Shown here: piece after piece, positions 57,530 to 64,000 of the stretch
Layout: each line of letters begins with the position of its first letter
How positions within the stretch are numbered: the first letter of the stretch is position 1
NCBI GenBank assembly: GCA_009919175.1
Contig: RGCL01000002.1
Location: forward strand, 39,259-103,258
DNA from: Betaproteobacteria bacterium
Lineage (GTDB): Bacteria; Pseudomonadota; Gammaproteobacteria; Burkholderiales; Burkholderiaceae_C
DNA length: 64,000 nucleotides
Direction of reading: 5' to 3'
The notes under the pieces: model-generated
Database searches by the model: none
Told to the model about the DNA's origin: nothing
The model's input: the letters and a program-made list of their open reading frames with translations, nothing else
Made by a program: the position numbers and the translations under genes

Positions 57530-58942
57530 ATGCTCAGCGACCGGCAAGCCCCCATCGCGGCGGTGGCCACGGCCAGTGGCAAGGGCGCAATCGGTGTGGT
57601 GCGTGCCAGCGGCAGCGGCTTGTTGCCGCTGGCCAAAGCCTTGCTCAACCCAGTAGGCACACCCCACGCGCCGCGCGAACCCCAACCACGCCAGGCCACG
57701 TTGGTTCAATTGCACGACGAGCAGCACCAACCCATCGACCAGGTGTTGCTGTTGTGGTTTCCCGCGCCGCACAGCTACACCGGCGAAGATGTGATCGAAT
57801 TGCAAGGCCACGGTGGTCCCTGGGTCTTGCAGCGCCTTCTTCACGCGCTCATGGTGCGCGCCCAGGCCTTGGGCTTGCCCATGCGCCTCGCGCGCCCTGG
57901 TGAGTTCACCGAGCGCGCTTACCTCAATCACAAGCTCGATCTCACCCAGGCCGAGGCCATCGCCGACCTCATCGACGCCAGCACCGAACAAGCCGCCCGC
58001 AGTGCCGCGCGCGCCCTCACCTCCGGACTGGGGCATGCGGTGCACGGTTTGCGCGATGCGCTCATTCACTTGCGCATGTGGGTGGAGGCCAGCCTGGACT
58101 TTCCCGAAGAAGAGATCGACTTTCTCGCGCAGTCCCAAGCGCAGGCCAAGCAGCACGACTTGCATGAACAGCTGGTGGCCTTGCTCAGACAAGCCCGGCA
58201 AGGCCTGTTGCTGCGCGAAGGCTTGCGCCTGGTGATCCTGGGTCAGCCCAATGCGGGCAAAAGCTCGTTGCTCAATGCCCTCTCGGGGCATGAGCGGGCC
58301 ATCGTGACCGATGTGCCCGGCACCACGCGCGATGTGCTGCAAGAGTCCTTGTCGTTCAAGGGCGTGCCGGTTCATCTCATCGACACGGCAGGCTTGCGCC
58401 AGCACGCCGGCGATGTGGTGGAACAAATCGGCATGGACCGAACATGGGCTCAAGTGGACCAGGCCGATGCCATCGTCTGGCTGCGCGATGCCTCGCGGGC
58501 CAAAGACCCAGAAAGCCAGCGCGAAGACCAGCGCATCGCCCAGCAGTTGCAGCAACGCCTCACCCACAACATTCCTTTGCTGGAGGTGTGGAACAAGGTC
58601 GATGCCGCACCAGGTTTTCAAGCTCCGCAGGGTCTATGCATCTCCGCGAAGACGGCCTTGGGCCTCGAAGCCCTGATCGATGCCGTGCTCCAGACCGTGG
58701 GCTGGGAGGCTGCGTTGCAAGAAGGTGTTTTCATGGCGCGCGAACGACACGTGCAGGCCCTCACAGCGGTGCAACAGCATGTGGGCCAGGCTGGGGATCA
58801 ACTCAAGTCCACACCGTTGATGCTGGAGCTGGTGGCCGAAGAATTGCGCCAGGCGCAACAAGCCCTCGATGGCATCACCGGCGAATTCACCGCCGATGAT
58901 TTGCTGGGCGAAATCTTCTCCGGGTTTTGCATCGGCAAGTGA
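57530..58942 (+). CDS. mnmE: tRNA modification GTPase MnmE
   Basis: A 470-residue GTPase that works with MnmG on wobble uridines. The N-terminal folate-binding domain starts IAAVATASGKGAIGVVRASG; the G domain has G1 GQPNAGKSSLLNAL, G2 in GTTRDV, G3 DTAGLR and G4-like NKVD; the protein ends FSGFCIGK, the catalytic Cys-containing C-terminus. It closes the rpmH-to-mnmE run and converges with the antiporter gene. Confidence 0.97.
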   Translation: MLSDRQAPIAAVATASGKGAIGVVRASGSGLLPLAKALLNPVGTPHAPREPQPRQATLVQLHDEQHQPIDQVLLLWFPAPHSYTGEDVIELQGHGGPWVLQRLLHALMVRAQALGLPMRLARPGEFTERAYLNHKLDLTQAEAIADLIDASTEQAARSAARALTSGLGHAVHGLRDALIHLRMWVEASLDFPEEEIDFLAQSQAQAKQHDLHEQLVALLRQARQGLLLREGLRLVILGQPNAGKSSLLNALSGHERAIVTDVPGTTRDVLQESLSFKGVPVHLIDTAGLRQHAGDVVEQIGMDRTWAQVDQADAIVWLRDASRAKDPESQREDQRIAQQLQQRLTHNIPLLEVWNKVDAAPGFQAPQGLCISAKTALGLEALIDAVLQTVGWEAALQEGVFMARERHVQALTAVQQHVGQAGDQLKSTPLMLELVAEELRQAQQALDGITGEFTADDLLGEIFSGFCIGK

Positions 58943-58959
58943 AGCGTGAGGTGAACCTT

Positions 58960-58975
58960 GGCCTGAGCTCAGGCC
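58960..58975. repeat. 16-base perfect palindrome between convergent genes
   Basis: GGCCTGAGCTCAGGCC lies between the mnmE stop (58942) and the antiporter stop (58976). With no T run it is not a standard terminator; it may form a hairpin protecting both 3' ends or be a binding site. Confidence 0.6.
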
Positions 58976-60973
58976 TCAGGCTTCGTCGATGCGCCGACTC
59001 AGCAACGCCAGGTCTTCAGCCAGGCCGCTCACCACCAGCACATCGCCACCCTCGAGGCGCGCCGACTCATCGAGATCCACTGAGCGGCCATTGCCGCGCC
59101 GCCATTGCACCAGGCGCAGCGCAGGCAGATCCTGGATCAGACCTTCCCAACTCAACCCACTGATCTTGGCGCCGGCGGGAATCACCAGGGTTTGCAATCG
59201 TTCGTGATGGATGTCTTCGGCACCATCGTCATCGTGACCATGAAAAAAGCCCCGCAACAGCTGGTAGCGTGCATGACGCTGCTGCTGAATGATGCGGATC
59301 ACGCGGCGCATGGGCACACCCACCAGGGCCAATGCATGGCTGGCCAGCATGAGGCTGCCCTCCAGCGCTTCAGGAACCACCTCGGCAGCGCCCGCCTGAC
59401 GCAGGCGGTCCATGTCCAACTCGTCGCGCGCGCGCGCCACCACGGGCACTTGGGGCGCGTGCTCGTGTACCAGCGAGATCACCTGCAAGGCCGACTCGAT
59501 GTGGTCATAGGTGATCACCACCGCGCTGGCATGGGCCAAACCTGCGGCCATGAGGCTGGGCAGGCGCGCGGCGTCGCCCAACACCACACTGTGGCCCGCC
59601 ACAGAGGCCTGACGGATGCGTTCGGGATCGAGGTCCAGCGCCACATAGGCCAGCCCCTGTTCTTCGAGCAAGGCGGCAAGGTTTTGGCCGTGGCGGCCAA
59701 AGCCACACACGATGACGGCATGGTCCTGCCGCATGGTCGCCGTGGCAATGCGCGTGAGCATGACCGATTGCATGAGCCAGTCGTTGACGCTCACCCGCAT
59801 CACCAGGCGATCGGCATGCTGAATGATGAAGGGCGTGGCCAGCATGGACAGCACCATGGCCGCCAAGATGGGCGACACCCATTGCGGGGACACCAGGCCA
59901 TTGCGCTCAATGAGGGTGAGCAGCACAAAACCGAATTCGCCCGCCTGAGCCAGGTACAAGCCTGTTCGCATGGCCACGCCAGAGCTGGCACCAAACGCGC
60001 GCGCCAAGCCCACGATGACCAGACCCTTGAGGACCACCGGGATGAGCGCGAACACAATCACCAAAGCCCAGTGCTGCCACACCACCAGCCAGTTGAGCTT
60101 CATGCCGATGGTGATGAAAAACAATCCCAGCAGCACATCCTGGAAAGGCTTTACATCGGCCTCCACGCGGTGCTTGAACTCCGTCTCCGAGATCAGCATG
60201 CCGGCGATGAAAGCGCCCAGGGCCAAGGACAATCCCGCGTGTTCGGTGAGCCAGGCCAACCCCAGCGTGAGCAGCAGCAGGTTGAGCATGAAGAGCTCGT
60301 CACTCTTGCGCCGTGCCACCACCCACAGCCACTGGCGCAAGATGCGTTGCCCGCCCGCGAGCAACAGACCCACCAGCACCACCGCCTTGATTAAGGCCAG
60401 CCCCAGGCCCTGCCACAGATCGGGACCCATGGGTTGCGCCAACGCGGGGATGAGCACCAGCAAGGGCACCACAGCCAGATCCTGAAACAGCAGCACGCCC
60501 ATGACGTGCTTGCCATGTTCGGAGTCCAGCTCCAGGCGCTCGGCCATGAGCCGCGCCACGATGGCGGTGCTCGACATCGCCAATGCGCCGCCCAACGCAA
60601 ATGCGCCTTGCCAACTCAAATCCCAGGCCTGCCCCAAAAAACCAAACAGCAGCATGAGCACCAGATGGCCCGCCACGGCGCCGGCAATGGTGATGAAGAC
60701 CTGCCCCATGCCCAGGCCAAACACCAGGCGTTGCATGGACTTGAGCTTGGGCAGATTGAACTCGAGCCCAATCAGGAACATCAGAAACACCACGCCGAAT
60801 TCGGCCAAGTAAGCCACGCCTGCGGATTCGGTCGACAAATTGAAGGCATGGGGACCAATGATCACGCCCACCAGCAAATAGCCCAGGATGGCTGGCAGCT
60901 TGAAAAAACGAAACGCCGTGACCCCCACCACACCAGCGAGTAAATAAAGCAGGGTCAGGTCCAGTGCGCTCAT
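58976..60973 (-). CDS. CPA2-family cation:proton antiporter with TrkA domains (KefB/C-like)
   Basis: A 665-residue protein. The first 390 residues hold about 12-13 membrane segments with family motifs (LPAILGYLLVGVIIGPHAF, GLEFNLPKLKSMQ, GALAMSSTAIVARLM, ALGAFIAGMLISETEFKHRVEADVKPF). A TrkA-N (RCK) domain follows (VIVCGFGRHGQNLAALLEEQG, about 415-530) and a TrkA-C domain ends the protein (KISGLSWEGLIQDLPAL). It exchanges K+ or Na+ for protons, gated by nucleotide binding at the RCK domain. It diverges from kdsD. Confidence 0.92.
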   Translation of the reverse strand: MSALDLTLLYLLAGVVGVTAFRFFKLPAILGYLLVGVIIGPHAFNLSTESAGVAYLAEFGVVFLMFLIGLEFNLPKLKSMQRLVFGLGMGQVFITIAGAVAGHLVLMLLFGFLGQAWDLSWQGAFALGGALAMSSTAIVARLMAERLELDSEHGKHVMGVLLFQDLAVVPLLVLIPALAQPMGPDLWQGLGLALIKAVVLVGLLLAGGQRILRQWLWVVARRKSDELFMLNLLLLTLGLAWLTEHAGLSLALGAFIAGMLISETEFKHRVEADVKPFQDVLLGLFFITIGMKLNWLVVWQHWALVIVFALIPVVLKGLVIVGLARAFGASSGVAMRTGLYLAQAGEFGFVLLTLIERNGLVSPQWVSPILAAMVLSMLATPFIIQHADRLVMRVSVNDWLMQSVMLTRIATATMRQDHAVIVCGFGRHGQNLAALLEEQGLAYVALDLDPERIRQASVAGHSVVLGDAARLPSLMAAGLAHASAVVITYDHIESALQVISLVHEHAPQVPVVARARDELDMDRLRQAGAAEVVPEALEGSLMLASHALALVGVPMRRVIRIIQQQRHARYQLLRGFFHGHDDDGAEDIHHERLQTLVIPAGAKISGLSWEGLIQDLPALRLVQWRRGNGRSVDLDESARLEGGDVLVVSGLAEDLALLSRRIDEA

Positions 60974-61041
60974 GCGCTCATGCTAGCCTCGCTGGGTGAC
61001 AAATCACTCCGCATTGACCCATCCCCGCCTAAAATTTGCGA

Positions 61042-62049
61042 ATGAACACCCCCACCGCACCGACGGCACAAGACCCCATCCGTGATGAGGCTTTGTTGCA
61101 ATGGGCCAAAGAGGCCTTGCGCATCGAAGCCCAGGCCGTTGCGCGCCTGAGCGATCAGCTCCAGCCCTCGTTTGCGCAAGCCGTGCGCCTCATGCGCGCT
61201 TGCACGGGCCGTGTGGTGGTCATGGGCATGGGCAAGAGCGGGCACGTGGGTCGCAAGGTGGCTGCCACCTTGTCCTCTACGGGCACGCCCTCACTGTTTG
61301 TGCACCCCGCCGAAGCCAGCCACGGCGACTTGGGCATGGTCACCGCGCAAGACGTGGTGCTGGCCATTTCCAATAGCGGCGAGAGCAGCGAGCTGGGCAT
61401 CATCCTGCCCACCCTCAAGCGAATTGGTGTGCCCATCGTGGCCATGACCGGGCAAGCCCAATCGTCGCTGGCGCGGCATGCCGACTGCGTGCTCAACGCC
61501 CAGGTCGAACAAGAAGCCTGCCCGCTCAACCTCGCGCCCACGGCCAGCACCACGGCACAAATGGCGCTGGGTGATGCATTGGCCGTGGCCTTGTTGCAGT
61601 GGCGTGGCTTCAAGGCCGATGACTTTGCCCGCTCGCATCCTGGCGGCGCGCTGGGGCGCAAGCTGCTCACCCGCGTGGAAGACCTCATGCGCACCGACGC
61701 GTCGGTGCCCCGCGTCCACCCGCAGGCCAGCATGGGCGAATTGCTGCATGAAATGAGCGCCAAGGGTTTGGGTGCTTCGGCGGTGGTCGACGAAGCACAG
61801 CAACTCCTGGGCATCTTCACCGATGGCGATTTGCGCCGTCTCATCGACCGGGGTGAGGACATCCGCACCCTCAAGGCGGCCGACGTCATGCATGCCAACC
61901 CCAAGCGCATTCATCCGCACGCCCTGGCCGCAGAAGCCGCAGCCCTCATGGAGGCCAACCGCATCACCAGCGTGCTGGTGGTCAACGATGCGGGCCAACT
62001 TGTCGGGGCGCTCAACAGCCACGACCTGATGAAGGCCAAGGTCATATGA
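61042..62049 (+). CDS. kdsD: D-arabinose 5-phosphate isomerase
   Basis: A 335-residue enzyme that makes arabinose 5-phosphate, the first precursor of Kdo for lipopolysaccharide. An SIS domain (about 35-180; VVVMGMGKSGHVGRKVAATLSSTGTPS and AISNSGESSEL) is followed by two CBS domains (about 210-335; GASAVVDEAQQLLGIFTDGDLRR and SVLVVNDAGQLVGALNSHDL). ATG 61042 gives the usual N-terminus; an in-frame TTG two codons upstream is less likely. Its stop overlaps the kdsC ATG as ATGA. Confidence 0.96.
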   Translation: MNTPTAPTAQDPIRDEALLQWAKEALRIEAQAVARLSDQLQPSFAQAVRLMRACTGRVVVMGMGKSGHVGRKVAATLSSTGTPSLFVHPAEASHGDLGMVTAQDVVLAISNSGESSELGIILPTLKRIGVPIVAMTGQAQSSLARHADCVLNAQVEQEACPLNLAPTASTTAQMALGDALAVALLQWRGFKADDFARSHPGGALGRKLLTRVEDLMRTDASVPRVHPQASMGELLHEMSAKGLGASAVVDEAQQLLGIFTDGDLRRLIDRGEDIRTLKAADVMHANPKRIHPHALAAEAAALMEANRITSVLVVNDAGQLVGALNSHDLMKAKVI

Positions 62050-62606
62050 GCCCCATTCAAGGTTTTGATCCCGAACTGCTCTTGAAAGCCCAGGGCATTC
62101 GAGGCCTCTTGCTCGATGTCGATGGCGTGCTCACCGACGGCAGCCTGTTTGTGGGCGAGGCGGGCGAGACCTTCAAGCGCTTTCACACCCTCGACGGTTA
62201 TGGCCTGCGCCTGTTGCGCTTGCAAGGCTTTGTGGTGATGGTCGTGTCGGGCAAAGACTCGGCCGCCTTGCGACACCGCTTGCAGGCCTTGCGCATCGAC
62301 CACCTCCATTTGGGCGCAGACCCCAAGTTGCCCGCTGCCCAGTCGGCATTGGCAGCGGCGGGATTGGGCTGGCACGAAGTGGCCGTTGCGGGAGACGATT
62401 GGCCTGATGCGCCCCTGCTCGCGCGCGCGGGGCTGGCATTTGCACCGCCCAGTGCGCATGTGGAAATCCGTCACCTGGCGCACCACGTCACCGCCGCCCT
62501 TGCGGGTGCAGGTGCGGTGCGCGAGATGTGCGACATCTTGCTTGCGGCCAAGGGTCAGTACGTCAACGCCTGGGAACAGGCCTTGGCCAGCAAGGTGGGG
62601 CACTGA
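62046..62606 (+). CDS. kdsC: 3-deoxy-D-manno-octulosonate 8-phosphate phosphatase
   Basis: A 186-residue HAD phosphatase of the capless C0 type. The catalytic loop is LLLDVDGVLTDGSLFV (nucleophile and acid/base Asp), followed by FHTLDGYGLRLLRLQG and the metal Asp motif AVAGDDWPDAPLLARAG. It removes phosphate from Kdo 8-phosphate. It is translationally coupled to kdsD and overlaps lptC by one base (TGATG). Confidence 0.96.
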   Translation: MSPIQGFDPELLLKAQGIRGLLLDVDGVLTDGSLFVGEAGETFKRFHTLDGYGLRLLRLQGFVVMVVSGKDSAALRHRLQALRIDHLHLGADPKLPAAQSALAAAGLGWHEVAVAGDDWPDAPLLARAGLAFAPPSAHVEIRHLAHHVTAALAGAGAVREMCDILLAAKGQYVNAWEQALASKVGH

Positions 62607-63238
62607 TGGCCACCCCCCTGTCGCTGGCAAGGCTGTGGGCTGGTGTGGTGGATGTGTTGCTGCGCATCATGCCCATGCTGATCCTGGCCGTGTTGGCTTT
62701 GCTCAGCCATTGGCTGATCCGCAATGCCCCCGAGCCCTTGCCCGATGTGCGCGACAAACCCGTGAGCAGCAAGCCCGATTACCTGATGCACAACTTCGTC
62801 ACCACCCGCTATGACGACAAGGGCGGCGTGCGCGCGCGGTTGATGGGGCAACAGATGCGGCATTTGCCCGACCGCGACATCTTCGAGGTGGACAAGCCCT
62901 TGCATGAGCAATGGGACACTGCCGGGCGACTCACGCGCTCAACTGCACGCAAAGCCATCAGCAATGCCGATGGCAGCGAGATTCAATTGCTCACCAACGT
63001 CGTGGTCACGCGCGCGCAACTGGGCAGCGCCAGCGTAGACGATGAACCCGATATGCGCATCACGGGGCAGTTTTTGCATCTGAAGTCACGCACGGAAACC
63101 TTGAGTTCACACTTGCCCGTGGTCATCGAGCGAGGCCGTGACCGATTCGAAGGCAACGCCATGATTTACGACAACCTGAGTCAACGCATGGAGCTCTCAG
63201 GCGCAGTCAAAGGCCGATTCAGCCCCAAAAAGCGTTGA
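62606..63238 (+). CDS. lptC: LPS export protein LptC
   Basis: A 210-residue bitopic inner-membrane protein: one membrane helix (about residues 15-40) and a periplasmic beta-jellyroll domain (PDYLMHNFVTTRYDDKGGVRARLMGQQMRHLPDRD and following strands). LptC passes lipopolysaccharide from the LptB2FG transporter to LptA. The kdsD-kdsC-lptC order is the standard one; lptA would be expected next but is not in the window, where an opposite-strand gene follows. Confidence 0.94.
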   Translation: MATPLSLARLWAGVVDVLLRIMPMLILAVLALLSHWLIRNAPEPLPDVRDKPVSSKPDYLMHNFVTTRYDDKGGVRARLMGQQMRHLPDRDIFEVDKPLHEQWDTAGRLTRSTARKAISNADGSEIQLLTNVVVTRAQLGSASVDDEPDMRITGQFLHLKSRTETLSSHLPVVIERGRDRFEGNAMIYDNLSQRMELSGAVKGRFSPKKR

Positions 63239-63278
63239 GCGCGCGGTATCGTGGGGCCGTGGGCGAACACCCAAACGA

Positions 63279-63302
63279 AAAAGGCCCCTGCAAAGGGGCC
63301 TT
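63279..63302 (-). terminator. rho-independent terminator, mainly for the RNA-binding protein gene
   Basis: AAGGCCCC, loop TGCAA, GGGGCCTT, with a five-T run on the minus strand. It follows the stop of the RRM gene by about 22 bases on that strand and may also stop lptC transcripts. Confidence 0.88.
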
Positions 63303-63323
63303 GGCTACGAGCTGCGAGAGGAA

Positions 63324-63689
63324 TTAACCTTCGCGATCGCGTCGGGGACCGCCGCCGTAGGGGCTGCGGAAACCACCTTCACGGGGACCGCCGCCATCAC
63401 GGCGAGGACCACCGAATCCACCCGTGCGGGGAGGACGGGCTTCCAGGGGGCGAGCCTCGTTGACCACGAGGTTGCGACCACCCATGTCTTTGCCATGCAT
63501 ACCGGTAATGGCCGCCTGTGCTTCGGCATCCGATGCCATTTCGACAAATCCAAAACCTTTGGACCGGCCGGTATCACGCTCCATCATGACTTTGGCGCTG
63601 GTGACAGAGCCATAGGAAGAGAAAGCCTGGTTGAGATCGCCGTCGCGAACAGAATAGGGCAGGTTGCCCACGTACAGTTTGTTACCCAT
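63324..63689 (-). CDS. glycine-rich RNA-binding protein with one RRM domain
   Basis: A 121-residue protein with a single RRM: RNP2 is KLYVGNLPY (residues 4-12) and RNP1 is KGFGFVEM (44-51). The tail (about 88-121) is Gly/Arg/Pro-rich (RTGGFGGPRRDGGGPREGG). Such bacterial Rbp proteins bind RNA and are often induced by cold or stress. A strong promoter about 125 bases upstream gives a leader of roughly 115 bases, which may be regulatory. ATG 63689 starts directly at the fold. Confidence 0.93.
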   Translation of the reverse strand: MGNKLYVGNLPYSVRDGDLNQAFSSYGSVTSAKVMMERDTGRSKGFGFVEMASDAEAQAAITGMHGKDMGGRNLVVNEARPLEARPPRTGGFGGPRRDGGGPREGGFRSPYGGGPRRDREG

Positions 63690-63811
63690 TGAGGGAACTC
63701 CAAAAGAGACAAGAAAACAGCGATGGAGTTCCAGGGCAGCCCTCAGTCTTGCACGCCACCTAGCAGAAATCGTCCGATCACCCACCTGCGCCGAACATGG
63801 CGCAAGTTGCA

Positions 63812-63839
63812 TAATTATTGATCAGACCCGGCCTGTCAA
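63812..63839 (-). promoter_or_regulatory. sigma-70-type promoter of the RNA-binding protein gene
   Basis: On the minus strand TTGACA (63839-63834), a 16-base spacer and TAATTA (63817-63812). The -35 is perfect; the -10 is AT-rich but not consensus. Transcription would start near 63805. Confidence 0.6.
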
Positions 63840-63877
63840 GCCCCGTGTTTACACGGTATTTCATCTTTTTTTTGGGG

Positions 63878-64000
63878 TTACCAGCTCACTTCGCGGTCTG
63901 GCGAGGACGAAATCTTGTGAATGCTCAGGTCTGCGCCTTCAAATTCCTCCTCCTGGTCCATGCGCAAGCCCATCGCAAAGTGGATGGCGCCGTAGACCAC
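63878..64000 (-). CDS. ammonium transporter (AmtB type), C-terminal fragment (cut by window edge)
   Basis: The visible 40 residues end the last membrane helix and give the cytoplasmic tail GLRMDQEEEFEGADLSIH, which matches the GLR-x-(D/S)-x-EEE-x-EG-D signature of Amt proteins, the part that contacts the PII regulator GlnK. The tail ends KISSSPDREVSW, without the usual HGExAY end. A CCGTGTTTACACGG palindrome follows at 63844-63857 and may act in transcript ending. Confidence 0.85.
   Translation of the reverse strand: MVYGAIHFAMGLRMDQEEEFEGADLSIHKISSSPDREVSW

Noticed and set aside
56477..58621. Open frame of 714 codons on the minus strand opposite yidC and mnmE
   Set aside because: It spans two well-known genes and their junction and shows only low-complexity His/Gln-rich translation.

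Overview
The window is a chromosomal segment of a GC-rich Gram-negative bacterium. The order mnmG-rsmG-lysE-parA-parB, gyrB-dnaN-dnaA and rpmH-rnpA-yidD-yidC-mnmE, the KdsD-KdsC-LptC set for lipopolysaccharide, and the style of the proteins point to Betaproteobacteria, order Burkholderiales, most likely Comamonadaceae. The genus cannot be fixed from the sequence alone. The window contains the replication origin region: DnaA boxes lie on both sides of dnaA, two parS sites lie about 11-12 kb away, and most genes on either side are transcribed away from the dnaA-rpmH gap. No rRNA, tRNA, insertion sequence or CRISPR array was seen.

Layout. 1-10 kb: housekeeping genes (pyrF, the tsaB-rimI-udg operon, dacB, a broken tsaC/sua5, purK-purE, a CnoX-type thioredoxin-TPR protein). 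10-16 kb: a small outer-membrane beta-barrel, then a pyk-fba-purC run in which pyk carries a one-base C-terminal frameshift, a Crp/Fnr regulator and a membrane desaturase. 16-19 kb: mnmA behind a sodium:solute symporter that is preceded by a clear TPP riboswitch. 19-31 kb: a catabolic cluster on the minus strand that fits the CoA-dependent (hybrid) 2-aminobenzoate pathway: fused monooxygenase/reductase, MarR regulator, enoyl-CoA hydratase, acyl-CoA dehydrogenase, aryl-CoA ligase, thioesterase, RidA and glutaryl-CoA dehydrogenase. It is flanked by acetoacetyl-CoA synthetase and a cyclase-family metal hydrolase.

31-40 kb is the most accessory-looking part: a membrane protein with 15 nearly identical decapeptide (double pentapeptide) repeats, an AAA/DUF4143 ATPase, a D-lactate dehydrogenase-type flavoprotein, and a 1080-residue histidine kinase that looks like two tandem paralogous hybrid kinases fused by loss of the end of the first receiver domain. 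40-45 kb: chromosome partition and tRNA/rRNA modification genes. 45-49 kb: copper ATPase diverging from a copper chaperone and a pirin, then a Spy-like periplasmic protein. 49-59 kb: gyrB, dnaN, dnaA, origin, rpmH, rnpA, yidD, yidC, mnmE. 59-64 kb: a CPA2 antiporter, kdsD-kdsC-lptC, an RRM RNA-binding protein and the end of an ammonium transporter.

The best leads for follow-up are the fused double kinase, the damaged tsaC and pyk reading frames (real decay or sequence error), the TPP-riboswitch symporter, the 2-aminobenzoyl-CoA cluster with its RidA, and the repeat-expanded pentapeptide membrane protein.
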